NCBI GenBank assembly: GCA_963627915.1
Contig: CAVGCY010000063.1
Coordinates: 1-5,574, forward strand
Reading direction: 5' to 3'
Length of the DNA: 5,574 nucleotides
Origin: CALACW01 sp963627915
GTDB taxonomy: Bacteria; Bacillota; Clostridia; Oscillospirales; Acutalibacteraceae
Position 1 is the first letter of the stretch, and each line of letters starts with the position of its first letter. The notes beneath the pieces were generated by a model. It was not told the origin of the DNA and searched no databases. It was given only the letters and a program-made list of their open reading frames with translations. The translations under genes were made by a program, and so were the position numbers. Below are positions 1 to 5,574 of the stretch, one piece after another.

Positions 1-4
1 CCGT

Positions 5-55
5 TTATGCAGGGATATTTCGTTTCGCTTCGCTCCACTTCATATCCCTGCATAA
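5..55. repeat. Perfect 14-bp inverted repeat (hairpin), possible REP-like intergenic repeat
   Basis: The arm TTATGCAGGGATAT at 5-18 is the exact reverse complement of ATATCCCTGCATAA at 42-55. They enclose a 23-base loop rich in TTCG/CGCTTCG. No T-run follows directly, so it is not a typical intrinsic terminator on the + strand. A perfect 14-bp stem in non-coding DNA is unlikely by chance. It could be a dispersed palindromic repeat, the 3' end structure of a gene lying left of the window, or a transposon-derived element. The structure is seen directly; its role is not. Confidence 0.7.
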
Positions 56-106
56 TCTTGAATTTATAACTTTTTTAAAAAACTTACACACTTTTATTGA
101 CAAAGC

Positions 107-138
107 CAAGTAGGGAGAAATCCTTGCTTGTCCTTTTT
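107..138 (+). terminator. Possible intrinsic terminator: 10-bp hairpin with GAAA tetraloop and T-run
   Basis: Bases 107-116 (CAAGTAGGGA) pair with 121-130 (TCCTTGCTTG) around a GAAA loop at 117-120. This gives eight Watson-Crick and two G-U pairs (111-126 and 113-124). TCCTTTTT follows at 131-138. As RNA this is a plausible rho-independent terminator that would insulate the hsd operon from transcription entering from the left. The T-run is interrupted by CC and the stem contains wobbles, so it may be weak or a chance structure. No upstream gene is visible in the window to say what it would terminate. Confidence 0.35.
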
Positions 139-167
139 GCTGGTGCGTTTATGGTATTCCTAAGACA

Positions 168-196
168 TTGCAAAATTCACTAAATCGTGATATAAT
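168..196 (+). promoter_or_regulatory. Sigma-A-type extended -10 promoter of the hsd operon
   Basis: TTGCAA at 168-173 (4 of 6 to TTGACA) is followed by exactly 17 bases and a perfect TATAAT at 191-196. A TG one base upstream of it (188-189) makes an extended -10. Transcription would start near 203, leaving a leader of about 37 bases before the ATG at 240. This is the only strong promoter seen, and all four genes are same-strand and tightly packed, so it probably drives the whole operon. A second TATAAT at 203-208 has no good -35 partner. Confidence 0.7.
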
Positions 197-225
197 ACTT
201 CCTATAATTATGTATTATCGGAAGT
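192..225. promoter_or_regulatory. Putative operator: overlapping inverted repeats across the -10 and start site
   Basis: Two perfect dyads lie here. ATAATAC (192-198) pairs with GTATTAT (212-218), and ACTTCC (197-202) pairs with GGAAGT (220-225). Their centres fall near 205 and 211, over the expected transcription start. The left arm overlaps the -10 box, so a bound dimer would block RNA polymerase. The natural candidate binder is the HTH protein encoded immediately downstream, as autorepression is common for small Cro/C1-type proteins. The region is AT-rich, so the first dyad could arise by chance; the second, GC-containing one is more telling. Operator function is inference. Confidence 0.4.
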
Positions 226-227
226 TT

Positions 228-232
228 GGAGG
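228..232 (+). promoter_or_regulatory. Ribosome binding site that fixes the start of the HTH gene
   Basis: GGAGG lies 7 bases before the ATG at 240. This decides the start: the reading frame is open further upstream to a TTG at 168, but that codon is inside the promoter -35 box and would precede the transcript. Confidence 0.85.
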
Positions 233-239
233 TTTTGCC

Positions 240-449
240 ATGAGAGTTTGTTACGATAAGCTGTTTCATATGATGATTGACCGTAAGCTGACAACATCGC
301 AGTTAATGAAAATGTGTGGATTCAGTGCAAATATCATCACAAGACTGAAGAAGAATGAATATATATCAATGGAAAGTCTGGGGAAACTTTGCAGGGAACT
401 GGATTGCAAGGTGGATGACATACTTACCTTTGAATATGATGAAGGCTGA
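240..449 (+). CDS. Small Cro/C1-type (XRE-like) helix-turn-helix regulator, 69 aa
   Basis: This is a 69-residue protein that is essentially a single Cro/C1-type HTH domain. The HTH spans roughly residues 18-37: TTSQLMKMCGFS, then a likely recognition helix, SANIITRLKKN. The segment SMESLGKLCRELDCKVDDIL (43-62) matches the C-terminal helices typical of this family (HTH_26-like). It has no sensor or enzymatic domain, so it probably binds DNA as a dimer. The ATG at 240 is chosen because of its GGAGG site and the promoter position; a TTG start at 168 would lie in the promoter. It is the first gene of the operon, its stop overlaps the hsdR ribosome binding site, and only 13 bases separate it from hsdR, so the two are probably coupled. 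Its likely role is autoregulation and control of the R-M genes, like R-M controller proteins. The fold is near certain; the target and the sign of regulation are inference. Confidence 0.88.
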   Translation: MRVCYDKLFHMMIDRKLTTSQLMKMCGFSANIITRLKKNEYISMESLGKLCRELDCKVDDILTFEYDEG

Positions 450-454
450 GGAGG
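448..454 (+). promoter_or_regulatory. hsdR ribosome binding site overlapping the stop codon of the HTH gene
   Basis: GAGGAGG at 448-454 overlaps the TGA stop at 447-449 and ends 8 bases before the hsdR ATG at 463. Ribosomes terminating on the HTH gene would cover or release this site, so hsdR translation is probably coupled to the regulator gene. The site is a strong match to the anti-Shine-Dalgarno sequence. Confidence 0.75.
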
Positions 455-462
455 CGTAAGTC

Positions 463-3400
463 ATGAAATCGAATTTTGATTTTTTGAGCAAGGATTTTCC
501 TGTATTAGCGAACTTCGGAAAGCTGGCTGAACAATACTGCTTTTCTGACGCTAACTCATGCTTAATTAAATTGGGAATGATAGGCGAGACTATCGTCAAT
601 TTGATGTTTACATATGATGGGATTGCTCAGCCTTATGATAATACAGCCATTACTCGTATCGATACTCTTATGCGGGAAGGTTTGCTGACTCGTGACCTTT
701 GCGACATTCTCCATGCTGTAAGAAAAGCCCGTAATAAAGCTACTCACGAGAATTATGGTTCTGCTGATGAAGGGAAGACTCTTTTACAGATGACATACAG
801 TCTCTGTGAATGGTTCATGCAGACTTATGGGGATTGGAATTATCAGAATCAACCGTTTGTAATGCCTGTTGAAGCTTCAACAACAGATTCTATTGTGGTT
901 AATAAGGAACAGGAAAAACAAATCGAAGACAAGCTGACAAAAGAAGCGGAAAAAGTGGCAGCTTCTGCACCTAAGATTTCTCAGGAAGAACGTAAGAAAC
1001 AATCTGCATTTGCTGCCGGAAATCGTCCTAAGTCCGAAGCCGAAACACGCTATCTTATTGATGAGCAGCTTCGCAAGGTGGGCTGGGAAGCAGATACGGA
1101 ACAGCTTAGATATTCAAAAGGTACACGCCCTGAAAAAGGTCGAAATATGGCGATTGCTGAATGGCCTACCGATTCTCAGGTGGGTAATAGAGGTCTTGCT
1201 GACTATGCTTTGTTTGAAGGAACAGAGATGGTTGCCATAATCGAAGCAAAGGCAATTCATAAGGATATTCCTTCAGTTATCGATTACCAGTGCAAAGAGT
1301 ATTCATCGCTTATTCGAGAAGAAGACAGCCAGTATCAGCTTGGCACTTGGGGAAAGTATAGGGTTCCGTTCACATTTGCTACGAACGGAAGACCGTATCT
1401 TGAACAGTATAAGACAAAATCAGGTATTTGGTTCTTGGATTTACGTGAGGCATACAATGCTCCGAGAGCATTACAAGGTTGGATGAGTCCGGATGGTATC
1501 AAAGAGCTTTTAGCACAGGACATAGAAAGCAAGAATGAAAATCTAAAACAGATGTCATTTGATTTTCTGACAGACGAACACGGTCTGAATTTAAGACCGT
1601 ATCAGCTTAATGCTATTAAAGCGGCGGAAAATGCTGTTATAGACGGTAAACAGAGTGTTTTGCTTGCTATGGCAACAGGAACAGGAAAGACAAGGACAGT
1701 TCTCGGAATGATATATCGTTTCCTTAAGACAGACCGTTTCCGCAGAATTCTGTTTCTTGTTGACAGAACATCACTCGGCGAACAGGCTCAGGATGTCTTT
1801 AAAGAAGTTAAGCTTGAAGACCTTATGACAATTGATGAGATTTACAACATCAAAGGTCTTGAAGATAAAGAAATTGATAAAGAAACACGCATTCATGTTG
1901 CGACTGTTCAAAGCATGGTAAAGCGTATTCTGTACAATACAGAGGACACTATGCCGGCTGTTTCTGATTATGACCTGATTATAGTAGATGAAGCCCATCG
2001 TGGGTATATCCTTGATAAAGATATGGCAGAGGATGAACTGCTCTATCGTGACCAGATAGATTATCAGAGTAAATATCGTTCTGTCATTGAATATTTTGAC
2101 GCTGTGAAGATTGCACTTACCGCAACTCCTGCATTACAGACTACTGAGATTTTTGGCGAACCAGTATTTAAATATACATATCGTGAAGCTGTTATCGAAG
2201 GTTATCTTGTTGACCATGACGCACCTCACGAATTGAAAACAAAGCTCAGCAGTGAAGGAATTCACTATAAATCCGGCGATACGGTTACTATTTATGACCC
2301 TGTAACGGGAGAAATCACGAACAGTGAGCTTCTCGATGATGAATTGGACTTTGATGTAGAATCTTTCAACAGAAAAGTAATTACAGAGCCGTTTAACAGA
2401 ACTGTGCTTGAAGAAATCGCACGTGATATTGACCCTGAATCTCCTGAAGAACAGGGAAAAACGCTTATCTATGCCGTAAACGACCAGCACGCTGATATGA
2501 TTGTATCTATCCTTAAGGAAATCTATTCTGAAACGGGTGTAGATAATGACGCAATCATGAAGATTACAGGAAGTGTTGGCGGAGGAAATAAGAAAAAGGT
2601 TCAGGAAGCTATTAAACGCTTTAAGAATGAACGCTATCCAAGCGTAGTTGTAACCGTTGATTTGCTGACAACGGGAATAGACGTGCCTCAAATCACTACT
2701 CTGGTGTTCATGCGCCGAGTAAAGTCTCGTATTCTTTTTGAGCAGATGCTCGGACGTGCAACAAGACTTTGCTCCGATATTCACAAGACGCACTTTGAAA
2801 TCTATGACCCTGTTGGTGTCTATGATTCACTTGAGCCGGTTAATACAATGAAGCCGGTTGTAACCGACCCAAGCACTGCATTTTCACAGCTTATCGAGGG
2901 ATTGGAAGTTCTTGACAACGAGAAAAAGGTCAAAAATCAAATTAACCAAATTATCGCTAAGCTCCAGCGTAAAAAACGAAAAATAAGCAAAGAAACAGAG
3001 GCTCATTTTGTAGATTTGTCCGGTGGACTTAAGCCGGATGAATTTATCAAAAAGCTGGAGAGTGAGCCTGCCGAAACAGCAAAGAACAGAATCCTTGCTA
3101 ATAAGGAGCTTTTCAAAATGCTTGATGAAAAGAAAGGTCATAGCGGCAGACCTGTTGTAATCTCCGATAAGGAAGATGAACTGGTTAGTCATACTCGCGG
3201 TTACGGAGAAAGCGAAAGACCTGAAGATTATCTTGACGCATTCTCTACGTATGTTAAGACAAATATGAATGAGATTGCCGCATTAAATATTGTCTGCACC
3301 AGACCGAAAGACCTGACTCGTGATGAACTTAAATCATTGCGTTTGACATTGGATAGAAAGGGCTTCACCGAAAAGCAGCTTAATACAGCAATTTCTCAGA

Positions 3401-3735
3401 TGACAAACGAGGAGATTGCCGCTGATGTTATCAGCTTGATTCGCCGCTATGCTATCGGCTCTGTGCTCATCAGCCATGAAGCACGAATACGCAAGGCGGT
3501 TGAGAAGCTTGTTAAAGCTCATAAATTCTCAAAGCAGGAAATGAACTGGATTAAGCGTATGGAAACCTACTTGATGAATGAATCTGTTCTGAATATCAAA
3601 GTGTTTGATGAAGATGTTCGATTCAAAGAGCAAGGCGGCTTCAAGAAAATTGACAGAGTATTCCAAAATCAGCTTGAGAGCATTGTTTTGGAATTAAATA
3701 CATATCTCTATGATGACGGAGGAAAAACTGCATGA
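463..3735 (+). CDS. hsdR: Type I restriction enzyme, R (restriction/translocase) subunit, 1090 aa
   Basis: HsdR is the nuclease and ATP-driven translocase of a Type I R-M complex (R2M2S1), cutting unmethylated DNA far from the recognition site. Domains in order: a DUF4145-like helical N-terminus (about 25-120, with RNKATHENYG at 90-99); a charged linker (about 145-185); a PD-(D/E)XK nuclease of HSDR_N type (E194, D247, E261-A-K263); and an SF2 motor. Motor motifs are LRPYQ (377-381), Walker A ATGTGKT (404-410), FLVDR (431-435), DEAH (509-512), TAT (553-555), a motif V region with TTGIDVPQ (736-743) and motif VI QMLGRATR (761-768). An EcoEI_R_C-type C-terminal domain covers about 925-1085. The domain set and length fit the EcoKI/EcoEI-like (IA/IB) families. 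All catalytic motifs are intact, with no frameshift. The stop overlaps the hsdM start as ATGA. Function is very secure; family subtype is inferred. Confidence 0.97.
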   Translation: MKSNFDFLSKDFPVLANFGKLAEQYCFSDANSCLIKLGMIGETIVNLMFTYDGIAQPYDNTAITRIDTLMREGLLTRDLCDILHAVRKARNKATHENYGSADEGKTLLQMTYSLCEWFMQTYGDWNYQNQPFVMPVEASTTDSIVVNKEQEKQIEDKLTKEAEKVAASAPKISQEERKKQSAFAAGNRPKSEAETRYLIDEQLRKVGWEADTEQLRYSKGTRPEKGRNMAIAEWPTDSQVGNRGLADYALFEGTEMVAIIEAKAIHKDIPSVIDYQCKEYSSLIREEDSQYQLGTWGKYRVPFTFATNGRPYLEQYKTKSGIWFLDLREAYNAPRALQGWMSPDGIKELLAQDIESKNENLKQMSFDFLTDEHGLNLRPYQLNAIKAAENAVIDGKQSVLLAMATGTGKTRTVLGMIYRFLKTDRFRRILFLVDRTSLGEQAQDVFKEVKLEDLMTIDEIYNIKGLEDKEIDKETRIHVATVQSMVKRILYNTEDTMPAVSDYDLIIVDEAHRGYILDKDMAEDELLYRDQIDYQSKYRSVIEYFDAVKIALTATPALQTTEIFGEPVFKYTYREAVIEGYLVDHDAPHELKTKLSSEGIHYKSGDTVTIYDPVTGEITNSELLDDELDFDVESFNRKVITEPFNRTVLEEIARDIDPESPEEQGKTLIYAVNDQHADMIVSILKEIYSETGVDNDAIMKITGSVGGGNKKKVQEAIKRFKNERYPSVVVTVDLLTTGIDVPQITTLVFMRRVKSRILFEQMLGRATRLCSDIHKTHFEIYDPVGVYDSLEPVNTMKPVVTDPSTAFSQLIEGLEVLDNEKKVKNQINQIIAKLQRKKRKISKETEAHFVDLSGGLKPDEFIKKLESEPAETAKNRILANKELFKMLDEKKGHSGRPVVISDKEDELVSHTRGYGESERPEDYLDAFSTYVKTNMNEIAALNIVCTRPKDLTRDELKSLRLTLDRKGFTEKQLNTAISQMTNEEIAADVISLIRRYAIGSVLISHEARIRKAVEKLVKAHKFSKQEMNWIKRMETYLMNESVLNIKVFDEDVRFKEQGGFKKIDRVFQNQLESIVLELNTYLYDDGGKTA

Positions 3736-5237
3736 ATACACAGGAAATCGTATCTAAGCTCTGGAATCTCTGCAATGTGCTGAGAGACGACGGTATCACT
3801 TACCATGAATATGTTACAGAGCTTACATATATTTTGTTTTTAAAAATGGCAAAGGAAACCGACGCAGAGGGTAGATTTGCCGAGGGTGTTACTCTTGCAC
3901 AAGGGGACAACCTGACACCGGAAGAAGAAACACATAACAGCGAAAAGAAAATAGTTCAGGCTTACAGCTGGGATATTTTAGTCAGCAAGTCAGGCTTAGA
4001 ACTTCATGAGTACTATAAAACCATACTTCGCTTGTTTGGAAAATACTGCACAGGACGAGTTCGTGAAATTTATCAGGGAGCGGCTACTAAAATTGACGAG
4101 CCGAAGAACCTTGAAAAGATTATCACTACAATTGACGGTCTGGACTGGTATTCTGCCCGTGAAGAGGGACTTGGCAATCTTTACGAAGGACTTTTGGAGA
4201 AGAATGCGAACGAAAAGAAGTCGGGAGCCGGACAGTATTTCACTCCTCGTGTGCTGATTGACGTTATGACACATCTGATGAAGCCACAGCCGGGCGAGCG
4301 TTGTAACGACCCTGCATGCGGTACTTTCGGATTTATGATTTCTGCAAGCCAATATGTCAGAGATAACACAGATGATTTCTTTTCTCTTGATTCAGATATG
4401 GCAAAATTCGAGAAAGAAGAAGCTTTCACAGGCTGTGAGCTTGTGCATGACACTCATCGTCTGGCTTTGATGAATGCTATGCTTCACGATATTGACGGTC
4501 AGATTGTATTGGGTGATACTCTCTCAAATGTCGGAAAATCGATGAAAGGATATAACCTGATTTTAACAAATCCGCCGTTTGGAACAAAGAAGGGCGGAGA
4601 GCGTGCAACACGTGATGACTTCACATTCCCGACAAGCAACAAACAGCTTAACTTTCTCCAGCACATTTATCGTAGCTTGAAAACTGACGGTAAATCCCGT
4701 GCGGCAGTTGTTTTGCCTGATAATGTGCTTTTTGCGGATGGCGATGGAGAGCGTATCCGTAAGGACTTAATGGATAAGTGCAATCTTCATACAATTCTTC
4801 GCTTGCCTACAGGCATTTTTTATGCACCGGGCGTAAAGACTAATGTTTTATTCTTTACAAGGGGTAAGACCGATAAGGACAATACAAAAGAAGTATGGAT
4901 TTTTGACCTGCGTTCCGATATGCCTTCTTTCGGCAAGACAAATCCGCTTAAGAGAGAGCATTTTGATGAGTTTATCGAGTGCTATGCCGATGGAGATTTA
5001 AGCAATCGTAAGGAAACTTACAGCGAGGAAAATCCAAACGGCAGATGGCGTAAATTCACTATTGATGAGATTATGGCTCGTGATAAGACCAGCCTTGATA
5101 TCACTTGGATGAAGAGTAATGACGGCACAGATGACCGCACTCTTTCCGAATTGCTTCAGCAAATCAAAGAGAAGTCAGATAATATTGCAGACGCAGTTGC
5201 TGAACTGGAAAAAATCATAGGTGAGGTGGACGAGTAA
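3732..5237 (+). CDS. hsdM: Type I DNA methyltransferase, M subunit (N6-adenine), 501 aa
   Basis: HsdM transfers a methyl group from S-adenosylmethionine to N6 of adenine in the half-sites chosen by HsdS. It protects host DNA as M2S1 and is also needed for restriction. Residues 1 to about 135 form the helical HsdM_N domain, including YVTELTYILFLKMAKE. The N6_Mtase domain follows, with the conserved GQYFTPR (167-173), SAM-binding motif I DPACGTFGF (193-201) and catalytic motif IV NPPF (280-283). The last 30 or so residues (LSELLQQIKEKSDNIADAVA and onward) look like a coiled coil that would contact HsdS. Length is normal for the family. The ATG overlaps the hsdR stop by 4 bases (ATGA), with GGAGG at 3718-3722, so translation is probably coupled. 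Motif I has Cys-Gly-Thr-Phe-Gly where many relatives have Ala-Gly-Thr-Gly-Gly; this looks like natural variation. Identity is secure. Confidence 0.97.
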   Translation: MNTQEIVSKLWNLCNVLRDDGITYHEYVTELTYILFLKMAKETDAEGRFAEGVTLAQGDNLTPEEETHNSEKKIVQAYSWDILVSKSGLELHEYYKTILRLFGKYCTGRVREIYQGAATKIDEPKNLEKIITTIDGLDWYSAREEGLGNLYEGLLEKNANEKKSGAGQYFTPRVLIDVMTHLMKPQPGERCNDPACGTFGFMISASQYVRDNTDDFFSLDSDMAKFEKEEAFTGCELVHDTHRLALMNAMLHDIDGQIVLGDTLSNVGKSMKGYNLILTNPPFGTKKGGERATRDDFTFPTSNKQLNFLQHIYRSLKTDGKSRAAVVLPDNVLFADGDGERIRKDLMDKCNLHTILRLPTGIFYAPGVKTNVLFFTRGKTDKDNTKEVWIFDLRSDMPSFGKTNPLKREHFDEFIECYADGDLSNRKETYSEENPNGRWRKFTIDEIMARDKTSLDITWMKSNDGTDDRTLSELLQQIKEKSDNIADAVAELEKIIGEVDE

Positions 5238-5574
5238 TGGATACCAAAGCATTAAGACAAAAAATCTTGGATTTGGCTATCCGTGGTAAACTTGTACCTC
5301 AAGACCCGAACGATGAGCCGGCTTCTGTACTTTTGGAGCGTATACGTGCAGAAAAACAGCAGATGGTTAAGGACGGGAAACTGAAACCAAAGGATATAAA
5401 AAACGATACCGTCATCTATAAAGGTGATGATAATTTGCATTATGAGAAGTTCGCTGACGGCAGCGTGAAATGCATTGAAGATGAGATTCCGTTTGAACTG
5501 CCGGAAGGGTGGGCGTGGGCAAGGCTTGGAAATGTTAGTACAATTGCACGTGGAGGCTCTCCTCGCCCTATAGA
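5237..5574 (+). CDS. hsdS: Type I specificity subunit, N-terminal fragment (112 codons, cut by window end)
   Basis: HsdS recognises the bipartite DNA target and holds the two HsdM subunits. The visible 112 residues begin MDTKALRQKILDLAIRGKLV and continue PQDPNDEPASVLLERIRAEK, a helical block found at the start of many HsdS proteins and resembling their conserved spacer regions. A lysine-rich stretch and a variable segment (about 45-85) follow. Then comes LPEGWAWARLGNVSTIARGG (88-107), the usual opening of the first target recognition domain. The ATG shares one base with the hsdM stop (TAATG), implying coupled translation. A G-rich stretch (AGGTGG, 5224-5229) can serve as ribosome binding site. 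The gene is open to the last base and is partial only because the window ends. The DNA target cannot be predicted, because almost all of both recognition domains lies outside. Confidence 0.95.
   Translation, partial: MDTKALRQKILDLAIRGKLVPQDPNDEPASVLLERIRAEKQQMVKDGKLKPKDIKNDTVIYKGDDNLHYEKFADGSVKCIEDEIPFELPEGWAWARLGNVSTIARGGSPRPI

Noticed and set aside
71..82. TTTTTTAAAAAA palindrome as an intrinsic terminator of an upstream gene
   Set aside because: It is a pure T/A palindrome with no GC stem, and such a stem would be too unstable to terminate transcription.
97..125. TTGACA at 97-102 as the -35 of an additional promoter
   Set aside because: At 16-18 bases downstream the sequence is AATCCT/ATCCTT/TCCTTG, with no acceptable -10. 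The hexamer is better explained as part of the possible IS-end sequence.
1..167. A hidden small gene or CRISPR/tRNA in the leading non-coding stretch
   Set aside because: No open frame with a ribosome binding site, no repeated spaced units and no cloverleaf are visible on either strand.
168..239. N-terminal extension of the HTH protein from a TTG at 168
   Set aside because: The TTG coincides with the -35 box and precedes the predicted transcript start. The ATG at 240 has GGAGG 7 bases upstream and begins exactly where the HTH family domain begins.
2134..2793. Minus-strand open frame of 219 codons inside hsdR
   Set aside because: It lies wholly opposite conserved HsdR motor motifs, has a low-complexity Phe/Ile/Asn/Cys-rich product with no recognisable domain, and is a shadow of hsdR codon usage.
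3996..4453. Overlapping minus-strand and out-of-frame open frames within hsdM
   Set aside because: They overlap the GQYFTPR and motif I region of hsdM, have no domain features and no convincing ribosome binding site, and are antisense or frame-shifted shadows.
5252..5440. Minus-strand 62-codon open frame opposite the hsdS start
   Set aside because: It is opposite a clear HsdS N-terminus, and its composition looks like that of a random antisense frame.

Overview
The window carries the promoter-proximal part of a Type I restriction-modification operon from an AT-leaning, low-to-mid GC bacterium, most likely a Firmicute of the gut Clostridia type. Pointers to that group are the strong GGAGG-type ribosome binding sites, the TTGCAA/TGaTATAAT promoter, and protein sequences that read like hsd genes of clostridial gut bacteria. 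This placement is inferred from sequence style and no marker gene confirms it.

Layout. Positions 1-239 hold no convincing gene. They contain a 14-bp perfect hairpin repeat (5-55), a segment resembling the end of an IS256-like element (about 61-106, weak), a GAAA-loop hairpin followed by a T-run (107-138), and a well-formed extended -10 promoter (168-196) overlapped by inverted repeats that look like an operator. Four same-strand genes follow with almost no gaps: a 69-residue Cro/C1-type helix-turn-helix protein (240-449), hsdR (463-3735), hsdM (3732-5237) and the first 112 codons of hsdS (5237-5574, cut by the window end).

How they work together. HsdS reads a split DNA target and HsdM methylates adenine in it, as the M2S1 methyltransferase. 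With HsdR added (R2M2S1), the complex translocates DNA by its SF2 motor and cuts unmethylated foreign DNA with its PD-(D/E)XK nuclease. The small HTH protein is the first cistron and sits directly behind the operator-like repeats. That suggests an autoregulator that tunes or delays expression of the nuclease, comparable in role to controller proteins of other R-M systems. This last point is inference.

Novelty. The core system is a canonical R-M-S Type I locus with intact catalytic motifs. I do not see an undescribed defence system. The points worth a second look are the leading HTH gene with its operator-like region, the mixed mobile-element or repeat debris upstream, and the N-terminally extended HsdS whose target recognition domains lie outside the window.
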